Shown here in pieces: positions 1 to 7,402 of a stretch of 12,120 nucleotides of DNA (position 1 is its first letter; the number at the start of each line of letters is the position of its first letter). Below the pieces are notes generated by a model. It was not told the DNA's origin and did not search any database. It worked only from the letters and a program-made list of their open reading frames with translations. The DNA comes from an uncultured Alphaproteobacteria bacterium. GTDB lineage: Bacteria; Pseudomonadota; Alphaproteobacteria; Rhizobiales; Hyphomicrobiaceae. Location: positions 1 through 12,120 of the forward strand of contig CALFEM010000582.1 of NCBI GenBank assembly GCA_937950105.1. The letters run 5' to 3'. Made by a program: the position numbers and the translations under genes.

Positions 1-605
1 TAGATTTCCGACGATGGCATCGAGCTGATCGAGGCCCCGGCCGCAGCGAGCATCTGTTCGAAGGCCGGACCGGCGGCGCGGATCACCTGGCCCTTCACCG
101 TGTCGGGTGTGGTGATGCAGCCCTTCTTCGAGGCGAAGGCGCCCGACAGCCAGCTGTCGGCGATGACGATGGCGCCGGCGCCCTCGATGACCTTCTTGAT
201 GTCGGCCATGAACGGCGACGCGTTGAGCCGCATGGCGCGGTCGTGGTTGCCGACGAGGCCCGGCATCAGAGTCGCCGAGAACTGCGGATGGCGGCCGGCG
301 GCGTAATCGAGCGGAAACAATGCGAAATCGAGCTGGCCCTTGGTCAGCGCACCCCACTGCTCCTTCGGCTTGAACAGCGAAGCGCCGGGGAACACCTGGA
401 TCTCGAGACCGACGTTGGCCGCCTTCACCTCACGCGCGAGGATCTGGACCATCTCGTCGCGCGGGTCGCCCTTGCCGCCCGGAAACTGGTGCGACGCCTT
501 GAGCACCGTCTGGGCAGCGACACCGCTGGCGGAAAGCAAAGCGGCAGCTCCGAAAGCTGCAATCGACGCGGCCAGACGGCGTCCTGTGATGGTCCTTGCG
601 TACAT
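1..605 (-). CDS. TRAP transporter solute-binding protein (DctP family), 5' part, runs off the left edge
   Basis: This is the periplasmic binding component of a tripartite ATP-independent (TRAP) transporter, which captures an organic acid or similar anion and delivers it to the membrane permease. Translating the reverse strand from the ATG at 605-603 gives 201 uninterrupted residues up to the window edge. Family members are about 320-340 residues, so the C-terminal third or more is missing. Residues 1-31 look like a Sec signal peptide ending VAA before Q32. Mature features fit DctP proteins: an early LKASHQFP strand, an FPGASL-type segment, LTKGQLDIALFP, a VKGQVIR segment whose Arg (R176) matches the conserved carboxylate-binding arginine, and MPSSEI at 196-201, the position of the family's MPxSEvY motif. 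A GGAGG ribosome site (612-616, reverse strand) sits 6 bases before the ATG. The permease genes would lie further left. The ligand cannot be told from this part. The family call is firm. Confidence 0.88.
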   Translation of the reverse strand, partial: MYARTITGRRLAASIAAFGAAALLSASGVAAQTVLKASHQFPGGKGDPRDEMVQILAREVKAANVGLEIQVFPGASLFKPKEQWGALTKGQLDFALFPLDYAAGRHPQFSATLMPGLVGNHDRAMRLNASPFMADIKKVIEGAGAIVIADSWLSGAFASKKGCITTPDTVKGQVIRAAGPAFEQMLAAAGASISSMPSSEI

Positions 606-812
606 GGCGATCCTCCAAGTGAGCCACCTTGTCCGGCGGCCATCCATTGATCTTGCGAGCCGGGACCAGCGGTCGCCGACGGTGTAAGGACAACACGCCA
701 CGTATGCGCTGTCAATGAGATTGTATACAATTGTCACTCATCCCTATACAATCTAGGTTGTGCCGGGTAGCGTTCATCTGCCGGCACTTTTCCCAACACC
801 GGGCACCCACCG
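606..812. promoter_or_regulatory. Divergent control region between the TRAP gene and gntR
   Basis: This 207-bp non-coding stretch holds the start signals of both flanking genes. On the reverse strand a consensus -35 hexamer TTGACA lies at 715-710, but no good -10 follows at standard spacing, so that promoter may need help. A second, symmetric arrangement is visible. On the plus strand TTGTAT (721-726) and TATACA (745-750) are 18 bp apart. On the reverse strand TTGTAT (751-746) and TATACA (727-722) are also 18 bp apart. Either pair could serve as divergent sigma-70-like promoters overlapping the operator. These are readings by eye. The transcription starts are not known. Confidence 0.45.
720..752. 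promoter_or_regulatory. Probable GntR operator: palindrome plus repeated half-site
   Basis: Positions 720-731 read ATTGTATACAAT, a perfect 12-bp inverted repeat. Its half TATACAAT (724-731) recurs exactly at 745-752, 21 bp away, which is two helical turns and so the same DNA face. The core GTATAC fits the general yGTM-N(0-1)-KACy consensus known for GntR-family operators. The site lies between a GntR/FCD regulator and the divergent TRAP gene, so autoregulation and control of the transporter is the natural reading. Assignment to this regulator is inferred from position. Confidence 0.6.
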
Positions 813-1484
813 ATGACCACACTCGAGCGAGCCAAACCAAAATCCGTGCGCGACGTGTTGGAGGACGAGATCGTCGAAGGGCGGCTCGCGCCCGGCGACC
901 GCCTCGATGAGATGAGCCTTGCGGACCGCTTCGGCGTGTCGCGGACGCCCATCCGCGAGGCGTTGCGTCAGCTTGCGGAGGCGGGGTTCGTCGAGATCCG
1001 CCCGCATCGAGGTGCGGTCGTCAGCGCGCCCGATCCGCGCCGCATCATCGAGATGTTCGAGGTGATGGCCGAGCTCGAGGCGCTCTGCGCACGTTTGGCA
1101 GCGCGCAGGCTGCTACCGGAAGATCATCGGCGCCTCGAACAAACCCTGAAAGCCTGCGGCGATGCCCTGGAGGCAGGCGACACCGACGCCTACTACTACG
1201 AGAACGAGCAGTTCCATCGCGCCATCTATGCAGCCAGCGGCAACAGGTTCCTGGCCGCCGAAGCGTTGACGCTGCACAAGCGGCTGGCGCCGTTCCGCCG
1301 CCTGCAACTGCGCGTGCGCCACCGCATGCGGACCTCCCAGCAGGAGCATCAGGAGATCGTTGCGGCGATCGAGCAGGGCCAGGCCGAAGTGGCAGCCCAG
1401 CGATTGCGATCGCACGTCGCCATCCAGGGCGAGCGCTTCAGTGATTTCCTGGCCTCGATCGAGAAGGCCGGCACTCCCGCCTGA
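813..1484 (+). CDS. GntR-family transcriptional regulator, FCD (FadR-like) subfamily
   Basis: A ligand-responsive DNA-binding protein of 223 residues, the usual FadR/FCD size. Residues 8-72 form the winged helix-turn-helix, with the signature VSRTPIREALRQLAEAGFV (42-60) and a wing around PHRGAVV (64-70). Residues 78-210 form the all-helical FCD ligand domain. Its likely metal or ligand set is N131, H135 (in NEQFHRAIYAASGN), H179 and H201. The first position is Asp in many members and Asn here, which also occurs in the family. The ATG at 813 gives the full wHTH but has no strong Shine-Dalgarno sequence. The gene is divergent from a TRAP binding protein, a common pairing in which the regulator senses the transported compound. 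It is probably a repressor acting on the palindrome at 720-731. It is not obviously connected with the nap operon downstream. Confidence 0.9.
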   Translation: MTTLERAKPKSVRDVLEDEIVEGRLAPGDRLDEMSLADRFGVSRTPIREALRQLAEAGFVEIRPHRGAVVSAPDPRRIIEMFEVMAELEALCARLAARRLLPEDHRRLEQTLKACGDALEAGDTDAYYYENEQFHRAIYAASGNRFLAAEALTLHKRLAPFRRLQLRVRHRMRTSQQEHQEIVAAIEQGQAEVAAQRLRSHVAIQGERFSDFLASIEKAGTPA

Positions 1485-1533
1485 GACCGTGTCTTGTACG
1501 AAAGAAATACGTGCTCTCCGCCTCGAGCGTGGG

Positions 1534-1552
1534 GCCCGCGGATTGCGCGGGC
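1534..1552 (+). terminator. GC-rich hairpin after gntR, possible terminator
   Basis: GCCCGCG (1534-1540) pairs with CGCGGGC (1546-1552) in a perfect 7-bp stem around a 5-base loop, about 50 bp after the gntR stop. No T tract follows, so it is not a canonical intrinsic terminator. It may stop or protect the gntR transcript before the nap promoter. Confidence 0.35.
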
Positions 1553-1670
1553 GAACAGGCTTTCATCGATGCAAGTGCGCCCGCTCGACTTCACATAAGG
1601 CAAGGCGGCGCGGCAGCCGCTTGCATACTGTCCGCCTCAAGGAAGCGAGATTCTGCCGACGTCTCAATTA

Positions 1671-1684
1671 TTGACGCAAGTCAA
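1671..1684. promoter_or_regulatory. FNR/FixK-type box upstream of napF
   Basis: TTGAC-GCAA-GTCAA is a perfect inverted repeat that matches the FNR/FixK/FnrN consensus TTGA(T/C)-N4-(A/G)TCAA. Its centre (1677.5) lies 118 bp before the napF start. If used in the class II position (-41.5), transcription would begin near 1719, leaving a leader of about 77 bases. A weak -10-like stretch (around 1705-1711, GACATCT) lies at the right place. FixK2 control of nap is known in Bradyrhizobium and FNR control in E. coli, so low-oxygen induction is the expected behaviour. Which family member binds cannot be told from the box. Confidence 0.75.
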
Positions 1685-1721
1685 CGCGGCACCTCATCGC
1701 TGTGACATCTTGTCGGCCATC

Positions 1722-1750
1722 GCGCGCACCCCCCACGGGGTGGCTCGCGC
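1722..1750 (+). other. Leader hairpin in the nap 5' untranslated region
   Basis: CACCCC (1727-1732) pairs with GGGGTG (1737-1742) around loop CCAC. After a 3-base bulge (1743-1745) the stem continues with GCGCG (1722-1726) and CGCGC (1746-1750), giving 11 base pairs. It would sit at the very 5' end of the transcript predicted from the FNR-type box. No T run follows, so a 5'-end stabiliser fits better than a terminator. Its role is unproven. Confidence 0.4.
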
Positions 1751-1795
1751 AGAAGCGCGAAAGAATCAGCGCGCGACGAGCGGACGGGGACGAGG

Positions 1796-2299
1796 ATGCG
1801 CACCGACATCACACGTCGCGACTTCTTTCGCCGCTCCGGAGGGCGTCCTGCCGAGCAGCGGCCGCCGTGGGCGCGGCCGGAGGGTGAGTTCATCGCGGCC
1901 TGCACGCAGTGCGGCGCCTGCATCGAAGCCTGCCCGACCGGTGTCCTCGTCGAAGGCCGCGCGCGCCTCCCGGCCATTCGGTTCGAAAAAGCCGACTGCA
2001 CGTTCTGCGGCGCATGCGCCACGGCCTGCCCGGTCGATTGCTTCGACACCGCCCGCGAAGAACCTTGGACGATCCGGGCGCACATCGGCGAGAGCTGCAT
2101 CGAGACCCGTGGCGTCGCCTGCCGCATGTGTGAGGACGTCTGCGACCAGAAAGCCATCCGCATGCGCCCACGGCTCGGCGGCGGCTGCGCGACATCTGTC
2201 TCGCACGAACTCTGCACCGGATGCGGCACGTGCTCCGGCATCTGTCCGGTGGGCGCGATAACCGTCCGTGAGCCATCCCGCAAAGAGGTCCTTCCATGA
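1796..2299 (+). CDS. napF: NapF, cytoplasmic iron-sulfur accessory protein of periplasmic nitrate reductase
   Basis: NapF proteins are soluble cytoplasmic ferredoxin-like proteins thought to help load or activate NapA, probably in iron-sulfur or redox maturation before export. This one has 167 residues, close to the E. coli protein. Four cysteine groups are present: C36/C39/C42/C46, C68/C71/C74/C78, C101 with C109/C112/C116 (wider first gap) and C140/C143/C146/C150, enough for four 4Fe-4S clusters as reported for NapF. The N-terminus carries RRDFFRR, typical of NapF, but no hydrophobic export segment follows. The ATG at 1796 follows GGGGA and GAGG purine tracts. It is the first gene of the operon, and its stop overlaps the napD start (ATGA, 2296-2299), implying translational coupling. 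The third group has the same spacing as in NapG. Confidence 0.93.
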   Translation: MRTDITRRDFFRRSGGRPAEQRPPWARPEGEFIAACTQCGACIEACPTGVLVEGRARLPAIRFEKADCTFCGACATACPVDCFDTAREEPWTIRAHIGESCIETRGVACRMCEDVCDQKAIRMRPRLGGGCATSVSHELCTGCGTCSGICPVGAITVREPSRKEVLP

Positions 2300-2550
2300 A
2301 TATCTGCGGTGTCCTCGTCCATGCCGACCCGGCGCGCATCGATCGCGTGCTCGGCTCGCTCGAACTGATCGAAGGACTGGAGATCCACGACGTGGCGGAC
2401 GGCGCACGCATCGTCGTCACCGTCGAGGACGTCGGCGCACATCTGGCGCTCGACGCTCTCGGCGCTATCCACGCAACCGACGGGGTCGTCGCGGCGGCGC
2501 TCGTCTACCACCATTTCGAACCCGCCGGCAACGCCGCGACCGCTGTTTGA
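2296..2550 (+). CDS. napD: NapD, Tat-signal-binding chaperone for NapA
   Basis: NapD is a small cytoplasmic ferredoxin-fold chaperone that binds the twin-arginine signal of NapA and delays export until the molybdenum cofactor is in place. The 84-residue product matches the family: it starts [15 protein letters not shown], contains the segment [17 protein letters not shown], and ends in a short polar tail after ALVYHH. A GAGG ribosome site (2285-2288) lies 7 bases before the ATG, which overlaps the napF stop by 4 bp. It lies directly before napA, with 17 bp between the napD stop and the napA start. NapD is unusually well recognised by context as well as sequence. Confidence 0.94.
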   Translation: MNICGVLVHADPARIDRVLGSLELIEGLEIHDVADGARIVVTVEDVGAHLALDALGAIHATDGVVAAALVYHHFEPAGNAATAV

Positions 2551-2567
2551 TCGAAGAGGTGCCCACC

Positions 2568-5081
2568 ATGACTGGCGACACTGCGAAGAAAACCATTCTG
2601 TCCGATCTGTCGCGCCGCGACGTGATCAAGGCGAGCGCCGTGACGGCCACGCTCGCAGCCGCCGGGCTGCCTGCGGCAAACGCCGTCGCGCAAGGCAAGG
2701 ATGGCATCCGCTGGGACAAGGGCGTGTGCCGCTTCTGCGGCACGGGCTGCGGTGTTCTCGTCGGCACCAAGGAGGGCCGCGTGGTCGCGACGCAGGGCGA
2801 TCCGGACGCGCCCGTCAACCGCGGCCTCAACTGTATCAAGGGCTACTTCCTGTCCAAGATCATGTACGGCGAGGACCGGCTGACGAAGCCTCTGCTGCGC
2901 ATGAAGAACGGCAAGTTCGACAAGAACGGCGATTTCACGCCGGTGTCGTGGGACGACGCCTTCAAGATCATGGCCGAGAAGTGGAAGGCGGCCCTGAAGG
3001 ACCACGGTCCGACCGCAGTCGGCATGTTCGGCTCCGGCCAGTGGACCATCTGGGAAGGCTATGCCGCCGCCAAGCTCTACAAGGCCGGCTTCCGTTCCAA
3101 CAACCTCGATCCCAACGCGCGCCACTGCATGGCGTCCGCCGTCGCCGGCTTCATGCGCACCTTCGGCATCGACGAGCCGATGGGCTGCTATGACGACATC
3201 GAGCATGCCGACGCCTTCGTGCTGTGGGGCTCCAACATGGCCGAGATGCACCCGATCCTGTGGTCGCGTCTCACCGACCGCCGACTGACGCACGCGGGCT
3301 GCGAGGTGCACGTGCTCTCGACCTACGAGCATCGCTGCTTCGAGCTTGCCGACAACCCGATGATCTTCACGCCGCAGTCGGACCTGGCGATCCTCAACTA
3401 CATCGCCAACCACATCATCACGTCGGGCAAGGTGAACAAGGAGTTCGTCGACAAGGCCGTCTCCTTCCACCACACCAACCTGAAGATCGGCTACGGCCTG
3501 CGCCCGACGCATCCGCTCGAGAAGGATCAGGAGAATGCGGCCAAACCGGCCGGCATGAAGCCGATCACCTTCGAGGAGTACGCCAAGGCGGTCTCCGAAT
3601 ACACGCTCGAATACACCGCGAAGCTCTCCGGCGTGCAGCCCGACCGGCTGCAGAAGCTCGCCGAGCTCTACGCTGATCCGAAGAAGAAGGTCGTCTCCTA
3701 CTGGACGATGGGCTTCAACCAGCACACGCGCGGCACCTGGGTGAACAACCTCGTCTACAACGTGCATCTGCTGGTCGGAAAAATCTCCGAACCAGGCAAC
3801 GGTCCGTTCTCGCTGACCGGCCAGCCCTCGGCCTGCGGCACCGCGCGCGAGGTCGGCACCTTCTCGCATCGCCTGCCGGCCGACATGGTGGTCGACAATC
3901 CCGAGCACCGCGCCAAGACGGAGAAGATCTGGCAGGTGCCCGAGGGCACCATCCCCGAGAAGCCCGGCTATCACGCCGTCCTCCAGCATCGCATGTTGAA
4001 GGACAGCAAGCTGCGCGCTTACTGGGTGCAGTGCACGAACAACATGCAGACCGCGCCGAACATGAACGAGGAAGGCTATCCGGGCTATCGCAACCCCGAC
4101 ACGTTCATCGTCGTTTCCGATCCCTACCCGACTGTCACGGCGCTCGCCGCCGACCTCATGTTGCCGACGGCCATGTGGATGGAGAAGGAAGGCGCTTATG
4201 GCAATGCCGAGCGGCGCACCCAGTTCTGGCGCCAGCAGGTGAAGGCGCCGGGCGAAGCCCGCTCGGACGTCTGGCAGACGATCGAGTTCTCGAAGCACTT
4301 CAAGATCGAGGAAGTCTGGCCGGAAGAACTCATCGCCAAGAAGCCGGAGTATCGCGGCAAGACGCTCTACGACGTTCTCTATGCCAACGGCGTCGTCAAC
4401 AAGTTCCCCGTCTCCGAGATCCAGGCCGGCTTCGACAACGACGAGAGCACATCGTTCGGGTTCTACCTGCAGAAGGGCCTGTTCGAGGAATACGCCGCGT
4501 TCGGTCGCGGCAAGGCGCACGATCTCGCCGACTTCGAGCTGTACCACAAGGCGCGCGGTCTGCGCTGGCCGGTGATCGACAACAAGGAAACGCTGTGGCG
4601 CTTCCGCGAGGGCTACGATCCTTACGTGAAGGCCGGCGAGGGCGTGAAGTTCTACGGCAAGAAGGATGGCCGCGCCGCGATCATCTTCTGCCCCTACGAG
4701 CCGGCCGCCGAAGCACCCGACAAGGAGTTCGATCTGTGGCTGTGCACCGGCCGCGTGCTTGAGCATTGGCATTCGGGCTCCATGACACGGCGCGTGCCGG
4801 AGCTGCATCGCTCGGTAACGCACGCCGTCCTCTTCATGCACCCGGAGGACGCGCAGGACCGCAAGCTGCATCGCGGCCAGATCGTCAAGGTGAAGACGCG
4901 GCGCGGCGAAGTCGTCACGCGCATCGAGACGCGCGGCCGCAACAAGATGCCGAAGGGCCTCGTGTTCATTCCGTTCTTCGACGAATCGCAGCTCGTCAAC
5001 AAGCTGACGCTCGACGCGACGTGTCCGATCTCGAAGGAAACGGACTTCAAGAAGTGCGCTTGCAAAGTCGAGGTGGCGTGA
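2568..5081 (+). CDS. napA: NapA, catalytic subunit of periplasmic nitrate reductase
   Basis: NapA reduces nitrate to nitrite in the periplasm using a Mo-bis-MGD cofactor and one 4Fe-4S cluster. The protein has 837 residues, the normal size. Residues 1-42 form a twin-arginine signal: SRRDVIK at 15-21, a hydrophobic stretch, and a probable cut after A41 in NAVAQ. The cluster ligands are C54, C57, C61 and C89, followed by K91, the conserved lysine between cluster and pterin. C187 in RHCMASA is the predicted Mo ligand. The molydopterin-dinucleotide-binding domain occupies roughly residues 700-837. The start at 2568 is chosen because GAGG (2555-2558) precedes it and the Tat signal follows at once. 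The open frame extends 100 codons further upstream, but only across napD in another frame. No key residue is missing. NapB is its direct electron donor. Confidence 0.97.
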   Translation: MTGDTAKKTILSDLSRRDVIKASAVTATLAAAGLPAANAVAQGKDGIRWDKGVCRFCGTGCGVLVGTKEGRVVATQGDPDAPVNRGLNCIKGYFLSKIMYGEDRLTKPLLRMKNGKFDKNGDFTPVSWDDAFKIMAEKWKAALKDHGPTAVGMFGSGQWTIWEGYAAAKLYKAGFRSNNLDPNARHCMASAVAGFMRTFGIDEPMGCYDDIEHADAFVLWGSNMAEMHPILWSRLTDRRLTHAGCEVHVLSTYEHRCFELADNPMIFTPQSDLAILNYIANHIITSGKVNKEFVDKAVSFHHTNLKIGYGLRPTHPLEKDQENAAKPAGMKPITFEEYAKAVSEYTLEYTAKLSGVQPDRLQKLAELYADPKKKVVSYWTMGFNQHTRGTWVNNLVYNVHLLVGKISEPGNGPFSLTGQPSACGTAREVGTFSHRLPADMVVDNPEHRAKTEKIWQVPEGTIPEKPGYHAVLQHRMLKDSKLRAYWVQCTNNMQTAPNMNEEGYPGYRNPDTFIVVSDPYPTVTALAADLMLPTAMWMEKEGAYGNAERRTQFWRQQVKAPGEARSDVWQTIEFSKHFKIEEVWPEELIAKKPEYRGKTLYDVLYANGVVNKFPVSEIQAGFDNDESTSFGFYLQKGLFEEYAAFGRGKAHDLADFELYHKARGLRWPVIDNKETLWRFREGYDPYVKAGEGVKFYGKKDGRAAIIFCPYEPAAEAPDKEFDLWLCTGRVLEHWHSGSMTRRVPELHRSVTHAVLFMHPEDAQDRKLHRGQIVKVKTRRGEVVTRIETRGRNKMPKGLVFIPFFDESQLVNKLTLDATCPISKETDFKKCACKVEVA

Positions 5082-5083
5082 CA

Positions 5084-5097
5084 CCCGCCCGGGCGGG
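5084..5097 (+). other. 14-bp perfect palindrome just after napA
   Basis: CCCGCCCGGGCGGG is a perfect inverted repeat starting 3 bases after the napA stop. In RNA it could form a 5-bp GC stem with a CCGG loop. It lies in the only long gap inside the operon (5082-5187, 106 bp). It could be a processing or 3'-end stabilising element that sets napFDA levels apart from napGHBC. No T tract follows, so full termination is unlikely. Confidence 0.35.
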
Positions 5098-5187
5098 CCG
5101 CGGACGGGCGCAAGCCGCTCGTCCGCCGCGCCTCCCGCGACGATCCTGCGCAGAACCGCGACCCGATGCTGAGGTGACGACGACGTC

Positions 5188-5961
5188 ATGGCCGCCGCGA
5201 CCAAAGAGACAGCCGGATTCGATCCCAGGCGCCGCCGCGCGCTGAAGGAGCTGGCGTCCTATTGCGCGGGCGCGGCCGCGATCACCGCGTTCCTCGCAGG
5301 CGTATCGGGATTGTCGCGTCCGCTGCCGGCGGCGACGCTGCGGCCGCCGGGCGCGCTGCCTGAGCCGGAATTCCAGTCGGCCTGCGTGCGCTGTGGCCTC
5401 TGCGTCCGCGCCTGCCCCTACAAGACGCTGAAGCTCGCCGAACTCGGCGACGGTCCCGCCGCCGGCACGCCGTATTTCCTCGCCCGCAGCGTGCCGTGCG
5501 AGATGTGCGACGATATTCCGTGCGTCAAGGCCTGTCCGACCGGCGCCCTCGATCACGCGCTCGTCGATATCGAGAAGGCGCGCATGGGCGTCGCCAATCT
5601 CGTCGGACGCGACACCTGCCTCAACATGCAGGGTCTCAGATGCGACGTCTGCTATCGCGTCTGCCCGCTGATCGACAAGGCGATCACGTTGCAGATGACG
5701 CACAATGCACGCACCTCGAAGCACGCGATCTTCGAGCCCGTCGTGCATCCCGACGCCTGCACCGGCTGCGGCAAGTGCGAGAAAGCGTGCGTGCTCGAAA
5801 CCGCGGCGATCCGCGTGTTGCCGCTCGACCTCGCGCGCGGCGCGCATGATGCCCACTACAAGCGTGGCTGGGAGGAGAAGAAGAAGGCCGGTCAGGAACT
5901 CGTCCCCGGTATCATCGATCTCCCCGACCGCTTGCCGTCGCTTCCGGGAGCGCCGAAATGA
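5188..5961 (+). CDS. napG: NapG, periplasmic four-cluster ferredoxin of the NapGH quinol dehydrogenase
   Basis: NapG (MauM/NapG family) is an exported iron-sulfur protein that works with membrane-bound NapH to carry electrons from quinol toward NapAB. The product has 257 residues. A twin-arginine signal is visible: RRRRALKEL at 14-22, followed by a hydrophobic stretch to about residue 48. Four cysteine groups give four 4Fe-4S clusters: C66/C69/C72/C76, C104/C107/C112/C116, C144/C152/C155/C159 and C191/C194/C197/C201. The C-terminal 45 residues are cysteine-free. GAGGTGA (5171-5177) is a good ribosome site for the ATG at 5188. The stop overlaps the napH start by 4 bp (ATGA, 5958-5961), as expected for subunits of one complex. 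It is separated from napA by 106 bp. Confidence 0.95.
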   Translation: MAAATKETAGFDPRRRRALKELASYCAGAAAITAFLAGVSGLSRPLPAATLRPPGALPEPEFQSACVRCGLCVRACPYKTLKLAELGDGPAAGTPYFLARSVPCEMCDDIPCVKACPTGALDHALVDIEKARMGVANLVGRDTCLNMQGLRCDVCYRVCPLIDKAITLQMTHNARTSKHAIFEPVVHPDACTGCGKCEKACVLETAAIRVLPLDLARGAHDAHYKRGWEEKKKAGQELVPGIIDLPDRLPSLPGAPK

Positions 5962-6872
5962 GCAAGGTTCGCAATCCCGGCGCCGAGGCGCGCAAGCTGC
6001 ACGGAACGCTCACAGCCAGCCGCTGGCTGATCGCGCGACGGCTGTCGCAGCTCGCGTTCTTCCTGCTGTTCGCGAGCGGTCCCTGGTTCGGCGTGTGGAT
6101 CGCCAAGGGCACGCTGTCGTCGTCCATGACATTCGACGTGCTGCCACTGACGGATCCGCTGGTGTTTCTGCAGGCGCTGCTGGCAGGGCACAAACCTGAG
6201 ATGCTCGCGATCCTCGGCGCTGCGATCGTGCTTGCCGCCTATGCCCTGATCAACGGCCGCGTTTACTGCTCGTGGGTCTGTCCGATCAATCCGGTCACCG
6301 ATCTCGCCGCCTGGGCCCGCCGCCGTCTCGACATCCAGAAGGGCTGGAACCTGAAGCCCAAGGCGCGCTACTTCGTGCTTGCCGCCGTGCTCGCCGCCGC
6401 CGCGCTCACCGGCACCATCGCCTTCGAACTCATCAACCCCATCACCACGCTCTATCGTGGCCTGCTGTTCGGCGTGTCGTGGGGGCTGCTCGGGGCGCTG
6501 CTCATCTTCCTGTTCGACCTGTTCGTCGCGCGCAACGGCTGGTGCGGTCACGTGTGCCCGGTCGGCGCTTTCTACTCGCTGGTCAACACCACGGGCCTGC
6601 TGCGCGTTTCCGCCAGTGGTCGCGCGCGCTGCGACGACTGCATGGATTGCTACGCCGTGTGCCCCGAGATGCATGTCATCTCGCCAGCGCTGAAGGGCGA
6701 GCAGGCCGGCGTCTCGCCGATCATCGCGAACCGCGATTGCACCGCTTGCGGGCGCTGCATCGACGTTTGCCCCGAACAGGTTTTCCGCTTCACCTATCGC
6801 TTCGACGATCGCGTCGACACCACCACGCCAAGCCAGAAGCAGGCCGCCGGCGCGCTGGAGAACGCGGCATGA
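5958..6872 (+). CDS. napH: NapH, membrane iron-sulfur quinol dehydrogenase subunit
   Basis: NapH is the polytopic inner-membrane partner of NapG. It oxidises quinol (ubiquinol in E. coli) and passes electrons on. The 304-residue product has about four hydrophobic segments (near residues 29-49, 82-99, 138-158 and 168-191). Two Cx3CP motifs follow membrane segments: C104/C108 (YCSWVCP) and C196/C200 (WCGHVCP). Two cytoplasmic 4Fe-4S groups lie at C225/C228/C231/C235 and C261/C264/C267/C271. The size and motif order are those of NapH. The start codon overlaps the napG stop (ATGA), so the two are probably made in step. Presence of both NapGH and NapC gives this operon two quinol-oxidising routes. 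Confidence 0.95.
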   Translation: MSKVRNPGAEARKLHGTLTASRWLIARRLSQLAFFLLFASGPWFGVWIAKGTLSSSMTFDVLPLTDPLVFLQALLAGHKPEMLAILGAAIVLAAYALINGRVYCSWVCPINPVTDLAAWARRRLDIQKGWNLKPKARYFVLAAVLAAAALTGTIAFELINPITTLYRGLLFGVSWGLLGALLIFLFDLFVARNGWCGHVCPVGAFYSLVNTTGLLRVSASGRARCDDCMDCYAVCPEMHVISPALKGEQAGVSPIIANRDCTACGRCIDVCPEQVFRFTYRFDDRVDTTTPSQKQAAGALENAA

Positions 6873-6898
6873 CATGCCACTCACGGAGGCTGCATCAC

Positions 6899-7369
6899 AT
6901 GACTGGATGGATCGGACGTAACGCACTTCTCATGGCGGTGGCGCTCGGAGCTGGCCTCGTCGTCGCCGGCGTCGGCATCGCCCAGGACAAGGGCGGCAAG
7001 TCGCTCGAAGGTCTCGGCGGCGGTGCCACGCTGAACCAGATCAACGCCGCACCCGACGTCGACCGCCAGTCCTACGCGGATGGCGGCTTCGGCCGCGCCT
7101 ACCGCCAGCAGCCGCCGCTCATACCGCACAAGGTGGACGGCTATCAGGTGACGCCGACCGACAACGCCTGCATGAACTGTCACGACTGGCCCGGCAACAA
7201 CAAGTTCAAGGCGCCGAAGGTTTCCGAGACGCACTACGTCGATCGCCAGGGCGTGCGGCTCGATAAGATCGCCGGTACCCGCTACTTCTGCCAGCAGTGC
7301 CACGTCCCGCAGGCCGACGCCAAGCCGCTGGTCGGCAACTCGTTCCAGAACGCAACCGAAGTCAAATGA
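6899..7369 (+). CDS. napB: NapB, diheme cytochrome c subunit of periplasmic nitrate reductase
   Basis: NapB is the small periplasmic electron-transfer subunit that forms a complex with NapA. The 156-residue product begins with a Sec signal peptide (residues 1-28, ending VGIA before Q29). It has two c-type heme sites, CMNCH at 91-95 and CQQCH at 131-135. H77 (in PPLIPH) and H112 (in SETHY) sit at the positions of the distal heme ligands, giving bis-His hemes. The start at 6899 is preferred because GGAGG (6885-6889) lies 9 bases upstream and the signal peptide then begins normally. An in-frame ATG at 6869, overlapping the napH stop as ATGA, would add ten polar residues. The gene lies 26 bp after napH. 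Confidence 0.95.
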   Translation: MTGWIGRNALLMAVALGAGLVVAGVGIAQDKGGKSLEGLGGGATLNQINAAPDVDRQSYADGGFGRAYRQQPPLIPHKVDGYQVTPTDNACMNCHDWPGNNKFKAPKVSETHYVDRQGVRLDKIAGTRYFCQQCHVPQADAKPLVGNSFQNATEVK

Positions 7370-7402
7370 GCAGGCGCGGGAAGCGGCTCGCAGGAGGGGC
7401 AC

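Noticed and set aside
1485..1795. A hidden napE gene in the gap before napF
   Set aside because: No frame here encodes a small protein with a membrane segment. Candidate frames are short and Arg/Ala-rich.
2268..2567. A 100-codon upstream extension of the napA frame
   Set aside because: It overlaps napD and the napF end in another frame, encodes an Arg-rich low-complexity stretch, and would bury the Tat signal. The ATG at 2568 has a ribosome site and begins the signal peptide.
2505..5204. An 899-codon open frame antisense to napA
   Set aside because: Its product is Arg/Leu/His-rich without any recognisable domain, and long antisense frames are common opposite high-GC genes. NapA is fully convincing on the other strand.
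6869..6898. An earlier ATG for napB overlapping the napH stop (ATGA)
   Set aside because: It adds ten polar residues before the signal peptide. The ATG at 6899 has a GGAGG at proper spacing. Coupled use of both cannot be excluded.
5892..6926. A 344-codon antisense open frame opposite napH
   Set aside because: The His/Arg/Gly-rich product resembles no family and lies opposite a clear napH.
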